Positions 16,928 to 25,976 of a DNA stretch of 64,000 nucleotides are shown here, in pieces (position 1 is the stretch's first letter; every line of letters starts with the position of its first letter). A program made the translations under genes and the position numbers. The notes under the pieces are model-generated. The model saw only the letters and a list, made by a program, of their open reading frames with translations. It was not told the origin of the DNA and did no database searches. This DNA is from an uncultured Bacteroidia bacterium (GTDB lineage: Bacteria > Bacteroidota > Bacteroidia > Bacteroidales > Prolixibacteraceae): assembly GCA_903907075.1 (NCBI GenBank), contig CAIVMQ010000063.1, forward strand, positions 35,491 through 99,490. The letters are read 5' to 3'.

Positions 16928-17797
16928 TTAATCTTTTGTAAATAAGTCTGATATAGTAGTTGAGATTTCTGGAAATAAAAATTTAAAATCTTCATTTAGT
17001 AACCTTTGGGGTTTTGCCGCGACACCCTGCGTAAGCAATTGCGCAGCCTTTCCATAAATCAATTTTAATCCAAATTCTGGAACTGTAAAAATTGCGGGGC
17101 GATGTAATGATTTGGCCAATGCTTTGGTGAAGCGATCGTTAGTTGTAAATTCGGGAGCAACAATATTATAGACTCCAGAGCTTTGAGGGTTATTAATTAA
17201 ATGTTCAATTGCACGACAAAAATCGGTGATATGAATAAAAGAAAATGGTTGTTTTCCGGAACCTATCTTACCTCCTAATCCTGCTTTAAAAATAGGAACC
17301 ATCTTTGCCAGCGATCCCCCTGAAGTTCCAAGAACTATTCCGATCCGGATTATAGAGGTTCTACAATCAAGATCACCAAGTGGTTCAAGTTCTTGTTCCC
17401 ATCGTTTGCACAGTTCGGCAAGAAAATCGGTACTAAGCGCGTTAGATGTTTCATCATGTATTCCTGAATCCTGGTATATCCCAATTGCGGAGGCATTGAT
17501 AAAAATCTTTCGAGATTTTAGAGAGCGACACTTACCAAGTTTACTTACTAATAACCGGGTAGTTTCTAGTCGGCTTGAACTAATTTGACCCCTATTCTTC
17601 TTATTCCAACGACATAATACGGAAGAACCAGCAAGGTTGATTATTACATCAGCAGAATTGACTATTTTTGTAAGCTTATTATCCGGGTCGGCAAAATCAT
17701 GACGCGTGATCATTAATAGTTCATGTCCGCTTCGTAACAAATGATCAGTCAGTTGTTTTCCTATAAAACCGGTACTGCCGGAGATCGCGATTTTCAT
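16928..17797 (-). CDS. TIGR01777-family NAD(P)-dependent epimerase
   Basis: The 289-residue protein is an extended-SDR Rossmann enzyme. The coenzyme motif GSTGFIGKQL starts at residue 6, and the family-specific ILNLAGSSVLCRWN-like segment (INLAGSSVLCRW) is near 52-63. Further blocks are SASAIGIYQDSG-like (NASAIGIYQDSG) and VYNIVAPEFTTNDRFTKAL, with a C-terminal DUF1731 region. The substrate of this YfcH-type family is unknown. It is first in a probable two-gene unit with the PpsR-type regulator and is divergent from PBP1A. Confidence 0.88.
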   Translation of the reverse strand: MKIAISGSTGFIGKQLTDHLLRSGHELLMITRHDFADPDNKLTKIVNSADVIINLAGSSVLCRWNKKNRGQISSSRLETTRLLVSKLGKCRSLKSRKIFINASAIGIYQDSGIHDETSNALSTDFLAELCKRWEQELEPLGDLDCRTSIIRIGIVLGTSGGSLAKMVPIFKAGLGGKIGSGKQPFSFIHITDFCRAIEHLINNPQSSGVYNIVAPEFTTNDRFTKALAKSLHRPAIFTVPEFGLKLIYGKAAQLLTQGVAAKPQRLLNEDFKFLFPEISTTISDLFTKD

Positions 17798-17867
17798 ACT
17801 AGAAGTCGTTTTATTAAACCGGGAATATGAAGGTTCTGATTTAATTAGTGCTCAAAAAACCAAATTT

Positions 17868-17875
17868 TAAATTTG
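17868..17875 (+). promoter_or_regulatory. Bacteroidota -7 element upstream of PBP1A
   Basis: TAAATTTG matches TAnnTTTG, 81 bp upstream of the PBP1A start codon, in the divergent spacer. No TTG occurs at the -33 spacing. Confidence 0.35.
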
Positions 17876-17956
17876 CACCTCAAAAAGTAAAAAATAAATT
17901 TGGCCTTTCTAAGATTAAAAAATTACGAATGAATTTAAGAACAAACAGTTATTTAC

Positions 17957-20395
17957 ATGAATAAACTAAAAGAATCCGGAAAGAAACATCTGAAGGGTCT
18001 CTTTTCACATCTTACTTCATCATCTAAACAATCATGGTCTAAAAGAGTTCTGATCCTAAGCTTAAAACTTATGGCCCTGGGGTTATTCTTTCTCGTTACC
18101 CTTTTGGGATTGGTTTATATCGGAACCTTCGGCCAATTACCCGATTCGAATACGCTGATAAAAATTAAAGAGCCTGTTGCTACTGAAGTATATTCCAAAG
18201 ATAATAAATTACTGGGACGTTATTACACTGAGAACCGCAGTAATGTAACCTACAAGGAGATTGCTCCAAGCATGATCAATGCCTTAATCGCCACAGAAGA
18301 TAATAGGTTTTATGATCATCGAGGAATTGATGAAATGGCATTACTGCGTGTTGTGGTTAAAACCTTTATGCTAATAGACCATAGTTCAGGCGGTGGGTCA
18401 ACATTATCGCAACAAATAGTTAAAAATATTTTTGGTCGTAAAAACTATGGTCCCCTTACCATACCCGTGAGCAAGATCCGCGAATCTATTATTGCTTACC
18501 GTCTCGAAAAGCTATATTCAAAGGAAGAGATATTAACCTTATATCTAAATACCGTTCCCTTTGGAGAGAATACATTTGGAATAGAACTTGCGGCGGAGCG
18601 ATTTTTCAGTATCCGTCCGAATAAACTTTCAGTATCGCAATCAGCAACCTTAGTTGGGATGTTAAAAGCCAATAATTATTACAATCCACGTACTAATCCG
18701 GAGCGATCACTGCAGAGGCGAAATACAGTCATCTCACAAATGTCTAAATATAAATACATTACACCCGAACAAGCTCATAAATACAGTAGTGAACCGTTGG
18801 GTTTAAAATACAATTATCTTGTTTACAACACTGGACCGGGAGCCTATTTTAGGGAGTTAATTCGCCCACAACTAGAAGAGTGGTGCAGCGAAAATAGTAA
18901 GGCCGATGGTACCCCCTATAATCTCTATACTGACGGATTAAAAATAATAACAACTATCGATTACCGGATGCAACGATGCGCAGAGATGGCGCAGCAGGAA
19001 AAAATGAAAGAGCTGCAATCAACATTCGAAAAACATTGGGATGGAAAAGATCCTTGGGGGAAAAATAATGCGATAGTCCTAAGAGCAATTAAGAGGTCGG
19101 AGAGATACCATAAGATGAAGGAAGCAGGAAAATCGCAGACCGAGATTACAGAAGCCTTTAAAATACCGGTGAATATGAAATTGTTTTCATGGGATGGAGA
19201 TAAACCAATGAAGCTCTCCCCTACGGACTCCGTAAGGTACATGTTAAAGATGCTCCATTGTGCTTTTATTGCTATTGAGCCTAAATCTGGTGATATTAAA
19301 GTTTGGATTGGGGGAAACGATTTCAGCCATTTCCAATTTGACCATATGTATGCTCCACGTCAGGTTGGATCAACATTTAAGCCAATTGTTTATGCCTCAG
19401 CACTCGAGCATGGTATACCTGCAGATAAATACTATCCCAATGAAAAGGCTACCTATGCAGAGTACCAAGACTGGTCTCCTGGTAATTCAAACGATGAATA
19501 TGGAGGATACTATTCCCTTGAAGGGGCCTTGACAAAATCGGTCAATACAGTTTCCGTTCAGGTGATCCTGGAATCAGGAATTTCAGAGACCATCGCTCTT
19601 GCGCGAAAAATGGGGATCAAGGCAAATCTCCCTGAAGTTCCATCCTTAGCTCTTGGTTCGGCAGATATTCCACTGCTTCAACTTGCACAAGCCTATGCCT
19701 GTCTTGACAACATGGGGAGAACAGTTACTCCGAATTACCTGATACGTATTGAAGATTCAGCCGGAAAGGTACTGAAAAACTATACTCCTGATCATCTGGA
19801 AGAGGAGGCGATGTCACCTGAAACAGCTAAAATAATCACCCGTTTTTTGGAATCTGTTGTCAATGAAGGGACTGGGTCAGAGATCAGATCATTGTACCAT
19901 ATAGAAGGGCCATTTGCGGGAAAAACAGGAACCACCCAGAATTTTGCCGATGGATGGTTTATGGGGTACACTCCCGATTTAGTAACGGGCTGTTGGGTGG
20001 GTGGTGAAGAGCCTTCAATCCATTTTCGAAATATCGCTCTTGGACGAGGCGGTTATATGGCTCTTCCCGTTGTCGGTAAATTTTTTAATAAACTTTATCG
20101 CGATCCCTCATTTCGTGATTGCCCCAATCACTCATTTCCGACTTTAGACGAATCAACATTGGCATTATTGGATATTCCACATTTTAAAGAGACCTATAAA
20201 GAGAAGAAAAATTCAAACTTCTGGGCTCTATTTGGCAAGGATAAATCGAAAGTGGAAGAGCGAAAAAAAGAATCACCACAAAACAAAAAAGAATCTGATA
20301 TTCAAACGGATGCAACTAAACCACAACCAAAGGAAGAGGAACAAAGATCAAATATCTGGAAAAAGATTAAAGATGCCTTAAAAAAGAAAGAATGA
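17957..20395 (+). CDS. Bifunctional penicillin-binding protein 1A
   Basis: The 812-residue class A PBP polymerises glycan strands and cross-links peptides in the periplasm. A cytoplasmic N-terminus (1-30) precedes one transmembrane helix (about 33-57). The GT51 glycosyltransferase domain has the catalytic Glu114 in ATEDNRFYDH and GGSTLSQQ at 146-153. The transpeptidase domain has the SxxK nucleophile Ser472 (STFK), SVN in KSVNTVSV, and the KTGT motif at 656-659. The last 70 residues are a Lys/Glu-rich tail with two amphipathic Trp-containing patches, common in this phylum. All catalytic residues are intact. It is monocistronic. Confidence 0.95.
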   Translation: MNKLKESGKKHLKGLFSHLTSSSKQSWSKRVLILSLKLMALGLFFLVTLLGLVYIGTFGQLPDSNTLIKIKEPVATEVYSKDNKLLGRYYTENRSNVTYKEIAPSMINALIATEDNRFYDHRGIDEMALLRVVVKTFMLIDHSSGGGSTLSQQIVKNIFGRKNYGPLTIPVSKIRESIIAYRLEKLYSKEEILTLYLNTVPFGENTFGIELAAERFFSIRPNKLSVSQSATLVGMLKANNYYNPRTNPERSLQRRNTVISQMSKYKYITPEQAHKYSSEPLGLKYNYLVYNTGPGAYFRELIRPQLEEWCSENSKADGTPYNLYTDGLKIITTIDYRMQRCAEMAQQEKMKELQSTFEKHWDGKDPWGKNNAIVLRAIKRSERYHKMKEAGKSQTEITEAFKIPVNMKLFSWDGDKPMKLSPTDSVRYMLKMLHCAFIAIEPKSGDIKVWIGGNDFSHFQFDHMYAPRQVGSTFKPIVYASALEHGIPADKYYPNEKATYAEYQDWSPGNSNDEYGGYYSLEGALTKSVNTVSVQVILESGISETIALARKMGIKANLPEVPSLALGSADIPLLQLAQAYACLDNMGRTVTPNYLIRIEDSAGKVLKNYTPDHLEEEAMSPETAKIITRFLESVVNEGTGSEIRSLYHIEGPFAGKTGTTQNFADGWFMGYTPDLVTGCWVGGEEPSIHFRNIALGRGGYMALPVVGKFFNKLYRDPSFRDCPNHSFPTLDESTLALLDIPHFKETYKEKKNSNFWALFGKDKSKVEERKKESPQNKKESDIQTDATKPQPKEEEQRSNIWKKIKDALKKKE

Positions 20396-20442
20396 TTTTT
20401 ATTACTTTTTGTTTAAATTCTATATTCTAATAAAGATTTTTG

Positions 20443-20450
20443 TATTTTTG
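20443..20450 (+). promoter_or_regulatory. Bacteroidota -7 element upstream of asnB
   Basis: TATTTTTG matches TAnnTTTG, 62 bp before the asnB start. The -33 box is not recognisable. Confidence 0.4.
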
Positions 20451-20512
20451 GCGACCTATTATAGGTTAATTTTATTGCCTAATTAAGAAAAACGATTCTA
20501 ATCAGAAAATAT

Positions 20513-22180
20513 ATGTGTGGTATTGTTGGTGTATTTGATTTGAAAGTAAAAGCAGAGGATTTAAGGACACAAGTCTTAACGATGTCGAAAAGAATTCGTC
20601 ATCGAGGACCAGATTGGTCTGGAATATATTGCGGTTCAAAAGCGATTATTGCGCATGAAAGACTGGCAATCGTAGATCCAACTTCAGGCGGCCAGCCACT
20701 TTACAGTAAAGATAAAAAGCTTATCTTAGGTGTAAACGGTGAGATTTATAATCACCGCGAATTACGTAAACCTTTGGAAAACAAGTATGAATTCCTTACA
20801 GAGTCTGATTGTGAGATTATTCTTGCATTATACCGTGAAAAGGGGATCAATTTTCTCGAAGATTTAAATGGAATATTTGCATTTGTATTATACGACGAGG
20901 AGAATGATTGTTATCTTGTTGCACGCGATCACATGGGAATTATCCCATTATATATGGGTTGGGATTCATTTGGAACAATCTACTTCGCTTCTGAACTAAA
21001 AGCACTCGAAGGAACCTGTAAAAAGATTGAAGAGTTTATGCCAGGTCATTACCTCTATAGTAAAGAGGGAGAAATGAAAAAATGGTACACTCGCGAATGG
21101 ACTGATTTTGAAGTAGTTAAAGATAATTCTTCAGATATTGACGTCCTAAGAAAAGCATTGGAAGATTCGGTACATCGTCAATTAATGTCTGATGTACCTT
21201 ATGGAGTGCTACTCTCAGGAGGACTCGACTCATCAGTTATATCAGCAATTGCAAAAAAATATGCCGGTCGTAAAGTTGAAGGGGATGATAGCCATGAATC
21301 ATGGTGGCCTCAGTTGCACTCCTTTGCCGTAGGACTTGTTGGATCACCAGATCTTGCTGCAGCACAAAAAGTAGCAGACCATATTGAAACAATTCATCAT
21401 GAAGTTCATTTTACAGTCCAAGAAGGACTTGATGCTTTGCGAGATGTAATATATCACCTTGAAACATATGATGTTACAACGGTAAGGGCATCTACGCCGA
21501 TGTATCTTCTGGCTCGAGTAATTAAATCAATGGGTGTAAAAATGGTATTGTCAGGTGAAGGGGCAGATGAACTTTTTGGCGGTTATCTTTATTTCCATAA
21601 AGCTCCAAATGCACAGGCGTTTCATGAAGAGACAGTTCGTAAAATCGGAAAGTTACACCTATACGATTGCTTAAGAGCAAATAAATCACTCGCAGCTTGG
21701 GGTGTAGAAGGTCGTGTTCCATTCCTGGATAAGGAGTTTATGGATGTCGCAATGACATTGAATCCAACCGATAAAATGGCTATCGATGGAAAAATGGAGA
21801 AATGGATCTTACGTAAAGCGTTTGAAGATTTTCTACCTGAAAGTGTTGTTTGGCGTCAAAAAGAGCAATTCTCGGACGGCGTGGGTTATAACTGGATCGA
21901 TTCACTGAAAGCCCTTACTGCAGAAAAAATAACTGACGAAGAGATGTCAAATGCAAAATTCCGCTATCCGATTAATACACCAATGTCTAAAGAGGAATAC
22001 TTCTATCGCACCATTTTTACAGAGCACTTCCCTTCTGATGCTGCTGCTAGTTGCGTTCCATCTGTACCCTCAATTGCGTGCAGTACACCTGAGGCACTTG
22101 CCTGGGATGCATCATTCCGTAACAATGCCGATCCTTCAGGAAGGTCGATGAAAAATGTTCATACACAAGCGTATAAATAA
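20513..22180 (+). CDS. asnB: Asparagine synthetase B (glutamine-hydrolysing)
   Basis: The cytosolic enzyme makes asparagine from aspartate, ATP and glutamine. The class II glutaminase nucleophile Cys2 follows the initiator Met (MCGIVGVFD), and the glutamine-binding RHRGPD segment is near 28-33. The synthetase domain has the PPi-loop LLSGGLDSS (near 233-241) and the VLSGEGADELFGGY segment. The 555-residue length equals E. coli AsnB. It is monocistronic with its own promoter element and a terminator 48 bp after the stop. Confidence 0.97.
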   Translation: MCGIVGVFDLKVKAEDLRTQVLTMSKRIRHRGPDWSGIYCGSKAIIAHERLAIVDPTSGGQPLYSKDKKLILGVNGEIYNHRELRKPLENKYEFLTESDCEIILALYREKGINFLEDLNGIFAFVLYDEENDCYLVARDHMGIIPLYMGWDSFGTIYFASELKALEGTCKKIEEFMPGHYLYSKEGEMKKWYTREWTDFEVVKDNSSDIDVLRKALEDSVHRQLMSDVPYGVLLSGGLDSSVISAIAKKYAGRKVEGDDSHESWWPQLHSFAVGLVGSPDLAAAQKVADHIETIHHEVHFTVQEGLDALRDVIYHLETYDVTTVRASTPMYLLARVIKSMGVKMVLSGEGADELFGGYLYFHKAPNAQAFHEETVRKIGKLHLYDCLRANKSLAAWGVEGRVPFLDKEFMDVAMTLNPTDKMAIDGKMEKWILRKAFEDFLPESVVWRQKEQFSDGVGYNWIDSLKALTAEKITDEEMSNAKFRYPINTPMSKEEYFYRTIFTEHFPSDAAASCVPSVPSIACSTPEALAWDASFRNNADPSGRSMKNVHTQAYK

Positions 22181-22227
22181 TGGCTGATGATCAGTAAAAT
22201 ATGATCAATATGTTATAAGATAATTTT

Positions 22228-22265
22228 AAAGGTTGAAATTGCAGTAGCTGTTTCAACCTTTTTTT
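22228..22265 (+). terminator. Rho-independent terminator of asnB
   Basis: AAAGGTTGAAA (22228-22238) pairs with TTTCAACCTTT (22251-22261) around a 12-nt loop and is followed by further T residues. It also sits immediately after the convergent cdaA stop. Confidence 0.88.
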
Positions 22266-22272
22266 ATGTCTA

Positions 22273-23052
22273 TTATTTACATCCAGACTCGAGTATTTTC
22301 AATAACTCACCTGCGTGAACATTATCGATTAGCTCACCATTGTTTGAGACAGAAATTAATCCGCTCTCTTCACTTATCACAACAACGAAAGCATCGGTCT
22401 GCTCAGAGATCCCTAGTGCAGCACGGTGCCGTAATCCTAATATAGGATTAATTTCAAGATTCTGGGATAATGGTAAGATACATCTGGCCGCCTTAGCCCT
22501 ATTCAACCGAATTATTAAAGCTCCGTCATGAAGGGGTGAATTTTTAAAAAAAATACTTTTTATAAGGTCTGACGTAATTAAAGAATCTATTTTCTCTCCC
22601 GTTTCGACATATTCCTGAAGCTCACTCTCTCGGGCAAGAACAATTAAGGCCCCAGTTCTGCTAGCTGCCATTTGAGAGCAGGCTTCTGAAATTGACTCAA
22701 GACTCTCCTTCGAGGCAAACTTATACTGATTTGAGAATAGATTTTCCAGAGATATCCTTCTATTAGAACGGTATCGACTTCCAAGCATCAATAAAAATCT
22801 CCTTACTTCCTGCTGAAATACAATGATAATAGCGATGGCCCCAATACCGAAAAGTTGTCCAAGAAGCGATCCTAATAACTCCATCTTTAAGAATTTAACT
22901 ACCAGGTATATTCCGAATACAATAAAAATACCCATAAAGATATTGAACGCAACCGTTCCCTTAACCAACTGATAGATCTCATAAAAGATAATAGCAACTA
23001 AGAAAATATCAATAAAATCGAGTAACCTAACTGGAATAAATAACTCTAACAT
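22273..23052 (-). CDS. cdaA: Membrane diadenylate cyclase CdaA
   Basis: The enzyme condenses two ATP into the second messenger cyclic di-AMP. Three N-terminal transmembrane helices (about 13-30, 36-54, 63-80) precede a DAC (DisA_N) domain. The active-site DGA is at 176-178 and RHR at 208-210, both intact, within SPLHDGALIIR and GLRHRAALG. The 259-residue length is typical. Its start overlaps the end of folP by 7 nt, so the two are translationally coupled. No CdaR-type regulator follows, in contrast with the Firmicute cdaA-cdaR-glmM operon. Confidence 0.95.
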   Translation of the reverse strand: MLELFIPVRLLDFIDIFLVAIIFYEIYQLVKGTVAFNIFMGIFIVFGIYLVVKFLKMELLGSLLGQLFGIGAIAIIIVFQQEVRRFLLMLGSRYRSNRRISLENLFSNQYKFASKESLESISEACSQMAASRTGALIVLARESELQEYVETGEKIDSLITSDLIKSIFFKNSPLHDGALIIRLNRAKAARCILPLSQNLEINPILGLRHRAALGISEQTDAFVVVISEESGLISVSNNGELIDNVHAGELLKILESGCK

Positions 23053-23942
23053 TTGGCACTATTTTTAATTTTATCTAACAATCTTATCGTCTGCATAGCC
23101 TCTTTCACATCATGAACTCTTAAAATATCACAACCTCCTAACAAGGCTATTGAATGTAAAGCTGTAGTTCCATTTAAACTCTCTGCAGGAGTAATATCTA
23201 ACTCTTTCCATATCATAGCCTTTCGAGAAAGACCAACAAGAACGGGCAATTCAAACATTCTAAATGAATCTAGCCGATTAAGCAATTCAAAATTATGAGC
23301 CGATGTTTTACCGAATCCAAAACCCGGATCAATAAGAATGTCACAGACACCCAATAGCTTTAGCTTCTGCACTTGTGCTGATAAGAATAAAATAACCTCT
23401 TTAACAACATCGGTATAAACCGGATTTTGCTGCATTATTTCGCTTCTTCCTTTGGTATGCATAATAAGTATCGGAAGATTTAATGCGGCGATTTTCTCAT
23501 AGAGCTGATCATCAAATGTCCCTCCTGAGATATCGTTCACCAAAAAATCACCTATGTGGTCAAATACCTGTTGAACGACTTGCGAACGGTAGGTATCGAC
23601 AGAGATTAGCACATCAGGGAAACGCCCTTTTACAATCTTTACCACAGGCATAAGTCTTGCAAGTTCCTCTTCCAAAGAGATTTCTTTAGCGCCCGGACGA
23701 GTAGACATTGCGCCTATGTCAATAAATTTACCACCCTGCTCAAGAATTTGAGATGCTCGGTTTAATATCTGAAGATCTGAACTATAAATCCCTCCATCAT
23801 AAAATGAATCGGGAGTAATATTTACGATTCCCATTGTTGATGGGGAACTAAGATCAATCAGATGACCGTTAAGGTTAATGGTGGATTTCTTCTTATAAAA
23901 GCTCTTATCGTTTTGGGTAACTAACATTCCTAATATTTTCAA
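23046..23942 (-). CDS. folP: Dihydropteroate synthase
   Basis: This TIM-barrel enzyme joins p-aminobenzoate to dihydropterin pyrophosphate in folate synthesis. Visible family blocks are the first signature MGIVNITPDSFYDGG, then DIGAMSTRPGA, NDISGG and LIDPGFGFGKTSAHN, with VGLSRK near the C-terminus. The 298-residue length includes about 35 residues before the barrel, so the initiation could also be the ATG five codons downstream. It is first in a two-gene unit with cdaA. The divergent neighbour across 158 bp is the DUF1599 gene. Confidence 0.95.
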   Translation of the reverse strand: MKILGMLVTQNDKSFYKKKSTINLNGHLIDLSSPSTMGIVNITPDSFYDGGIYSSDLQILNRASQILEQGGKFIDIGAMSTRPGAKEISLEEELARLMPVVKIVKGRFPDVLISVDTYRSQVVQQVFDHIGDFLVNDISGGTFDDQLYEKIAALNLPILIMHTKGRSEIMQQNPVYTDVVKEVILFLSAQVQKLKLLGVCDILIDPGFGFGKTSAHNFELLNRLDSFRMFELPVLVGLSRKAMIWKELDITPAESLNGTTALHSIALLGGCDILRVHDVKEAMQTIRLLDKIKNSAKC

Positions 23943-24100
23943 TGCCGAATTATTTCGGCAATAATCACTATATTTAAATGTAAATCAGGCAAATATGGCG
24001 AATATATTTAACTTGGTTCATTCTGATTAGTTACAAAAATAAGAATAAATGTCACACCCATTCCCTAATTTTTAATACTTTTATAGTTCAAAATTTTATT

Positions 24101-24637
24101 ATGAATAATACAAATGAGCAGTTTGATCATGTTATCGCAATCTGCAGAGCGATTTTTGTAAAGAAAATGAAAGATTATGGCACTGCATGGCGTATTCTAA
24201 GACCTAAATCGATGACAGATCAAATTTATATTAAAGCGCAACGAATTCGAAGTATCGAAGAGAAAGGGGTAGCTAAAATAGATGAGGATGCACGCGATGA
24301 ATTTATTGGAATCATCAACTATTGTGCTATGGCTCTAATTCAGCTCGATATGGGGCCATCGGAAGAAGAATTACCTGCAGATATCACAGAACAAAAATAT
24401 ATGGACAACCTGCTAAAGGCAAAGCATTTGATGATGGAAAAAAATCATGACTACGGTGAAGCCTGGCGCCAGATGAGGATTAGCTCCTATACCGATCTTA
24501 TTTTAATGAAGATAAAAAGAACCAAGCAAATTGAAGATAACCAAGGGATTACAATAAGTTCGGAAGGTGTTGATGCCAATTATCTAGATATGATCAATTA
24601 CGCAATATTTGGCCTGATTAAACTAGAATTTGAATAA
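24101..24637 (+). CDS. DUF1599 protein with two tandem domain copies
   Basis: The 178-residue protein consists of two related segments, about 8-83 and 100-176. Each carries a (K/H)DYGxAW motif (24-30 and 116-122), a basic helix (KAQRIRSIEE / KIKRTKQIED) and an (I/M)INYxxxxLI(Q/K)L end. This fits DUF1599, also called nucleotide modification associated domain 1, which has been linked by comparative genomics to modified-nucleotide systems. No modification or phage genes are near, and the biochemical function is unknown. It is cytosolic, and its stop is 1 bp before the start of the DoxX-like gene, so the two form an operon. Confidence 0.85.
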   Translation: MNNTNEQFDHVIAICRAIFVKKMKDYGTAWRILRPKSMTDQIYIKAQRIRSIEEKGVAKIDEDARDEFIGIINYCAMALIQLDMGPSEEELPADITEQKYMDNLLKAKHLMMEKNHDYGEAWRQMRISSYTDLILMKIKRTKQIEDNQGITISSEGVDANYLDMINYAIFGLIKLEFE

Positions 24638-24638
24638 T

Positions 24639-25772
24639 ATGGTTCAAAAAGGGTTAATCGTATCGCGATTTATAGTAGGAATCCTATTTCTCTTCACCGG
24701 CTTTGTTAAGGGTATAGATCCGGTAGGCCTTCAATATAAACTCAACGATTATATTGAAGCGCTTCATATTAACCTGCTTAATAGTTTAGTTGTTCCTGGA
24801 TCGTTGTTACTCCCATTCGCTGAATTCGCAATCGGGATAGCTCTTCTCACGGGCATATTTATTCGGCTATCGATCAAGGGAGCTTTTGTGTTTATGCTTA
24901 TTTTCACTCCGCTAACCCTTTATATTGCCCTCAAAAATCCGGTCACCGACTGTGGATGCTTTGGCGATGCTTTAGTAATTACAAATTGGGAAACATTCTA
25001 CAAAAATGTAATCCTTATTTCCCTGGTGATTTTCTTGTTATTGAAAAGAGAGCGTATAAGTTTTATAACAAATAAGCAATTTAGACAGGTAATATTCACC
25101 ATTTTAATCTCCTCATATTTCTTTATCGTTGGTTGGTCGTATAGGTATGAGCCCATTTGGGACTTTAGACCCTACAGTGTGGGGACAAATATTCCGCAAG
25201 GGATGGTAACACCTGATGGAGCACCCAGAGATGTATACCAGAATAGCTATCGTTATCGCAACCGTAGTTCAAATGAGGTAAAAAAGTTTACTGATCAAGA
25301 TTTTCCATGGCAGGACACGATAAATTGGAAATTTGAATCAATGGATCCCCCCTTGCTATTAAAAAAGGGCTACCACCCTCCTATTCACGATTTTTCGATA
25401 CAAACAAGTGAAAGATTAAATGTTACAGATTCTTACCTAAATGATTCAATCTTTACATTCTTTGTTATTGCGTATGATCTTGAACGGTCATCATACCAAA
25501 ACCAAGAAAAACTTAATAAATTGGCAATCTGGGCTAAGGAGCAAGGATATCGATTTATTGCTCTCACCTCAACATCTGGTTCACCTCTGGCAAAATATCA
25601 ATTAGATCACAAGCCAACCTATGATATTTTATTTACTGATCAAACAACATTAAAGACAATAATTCGGTCGAATCCGGGTCTTTTGCTATTACAAAAAGGA
25701 ATAATTCTAGCCAAATGGCCCAACAATGCTCTTCCTGAATCGAATCAAATTGCAGCAATACTTAATAAATAG
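24639..25772 (+). CDS. DoxX/MauE-like membrane protein with C-terminal thioredoxin-like domain (BT_3928 type)
   Basis: The 377-residue protein starts with a four-helix DoxX/MauE-like membrane domain (about 5-145) containing the CGC motif TDCGCFGD (Cys105, Cys107), then a fifth helix near 150-167. The periplasmic C-terminal part (about 255-377) looks like a thioredoxin or AhpC-type fold (FTFFVIAYDLE ... GLLLLQKGIILAKW) but has no CxxC. A role in envelope thiol or quinone-linked redox chemistry is inferred from the MauE resemblance only. I used the ATG at 24639; an earlier in-frame TTG overlaps the preceding stop. It lies between the DUF1599 gene and tpiA. Confidence 0.83.
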   Translation: MVQKGLIVSRFIVGILFLFTGFVKGIDPVGLQYKLNDYIEALHINLLNSLVVPGSLLLPFAEFAIGIALLTGIFIRLSIKGAFVFMLIFTPLTLYIALKNPVTDCGCFGDALVITNWETFYKNVILISLVIFLLLKRERISFITNKQFRQVIFTILISSYFFIVGWSYRYEPIWDFRPYSVGTNIPQGMVTPDGAPRDVYQNSYRYRNRSSNEVKKFTDQDFPWQDTINWKFESMDPPLLLKKGYHPPIHDFSIQTSERLNVTDSYLNDSIFTFFVIAYDLERSSYQNQEKLNKLAIWAKEQGYRFIALTSTSGSPLAKYQLDHKPTYDILFTDQTTLKTIIRSNPGLLLLQKGIILAKWPNNALPESNQIAAILNK

Positions 25773-25914
25773 ATATTCGTTAATCACAAAAATAGGAGAT
25801 AGGAATAACTACTAGTTGATTTCTTTTTTTAGAGAATTATTGATTCGCAAATGAAGAAAAAGTTAAATAAGCAATTTCAAATCACAACGCATTTCAGACT
25901 ATCCCATTAAGTTT

Positions 25915-25922
25915 TATCTTTG
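25915..25922 (+). promoter_or_regulatory. Bacteroidota -7 element upstream of tpiA
   Basis: TATCTTTG is an exact TAnnTTTG match 54 bp upstream of the tpiA start. A TTC stands where TTG would be expected 19 bp further up. Confidence 0.5.
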
Positions 25923-25976
25923 CGATTCAAATAACATAAAATAATTTAAATACTAATTTATTTAATATATCAGGTA

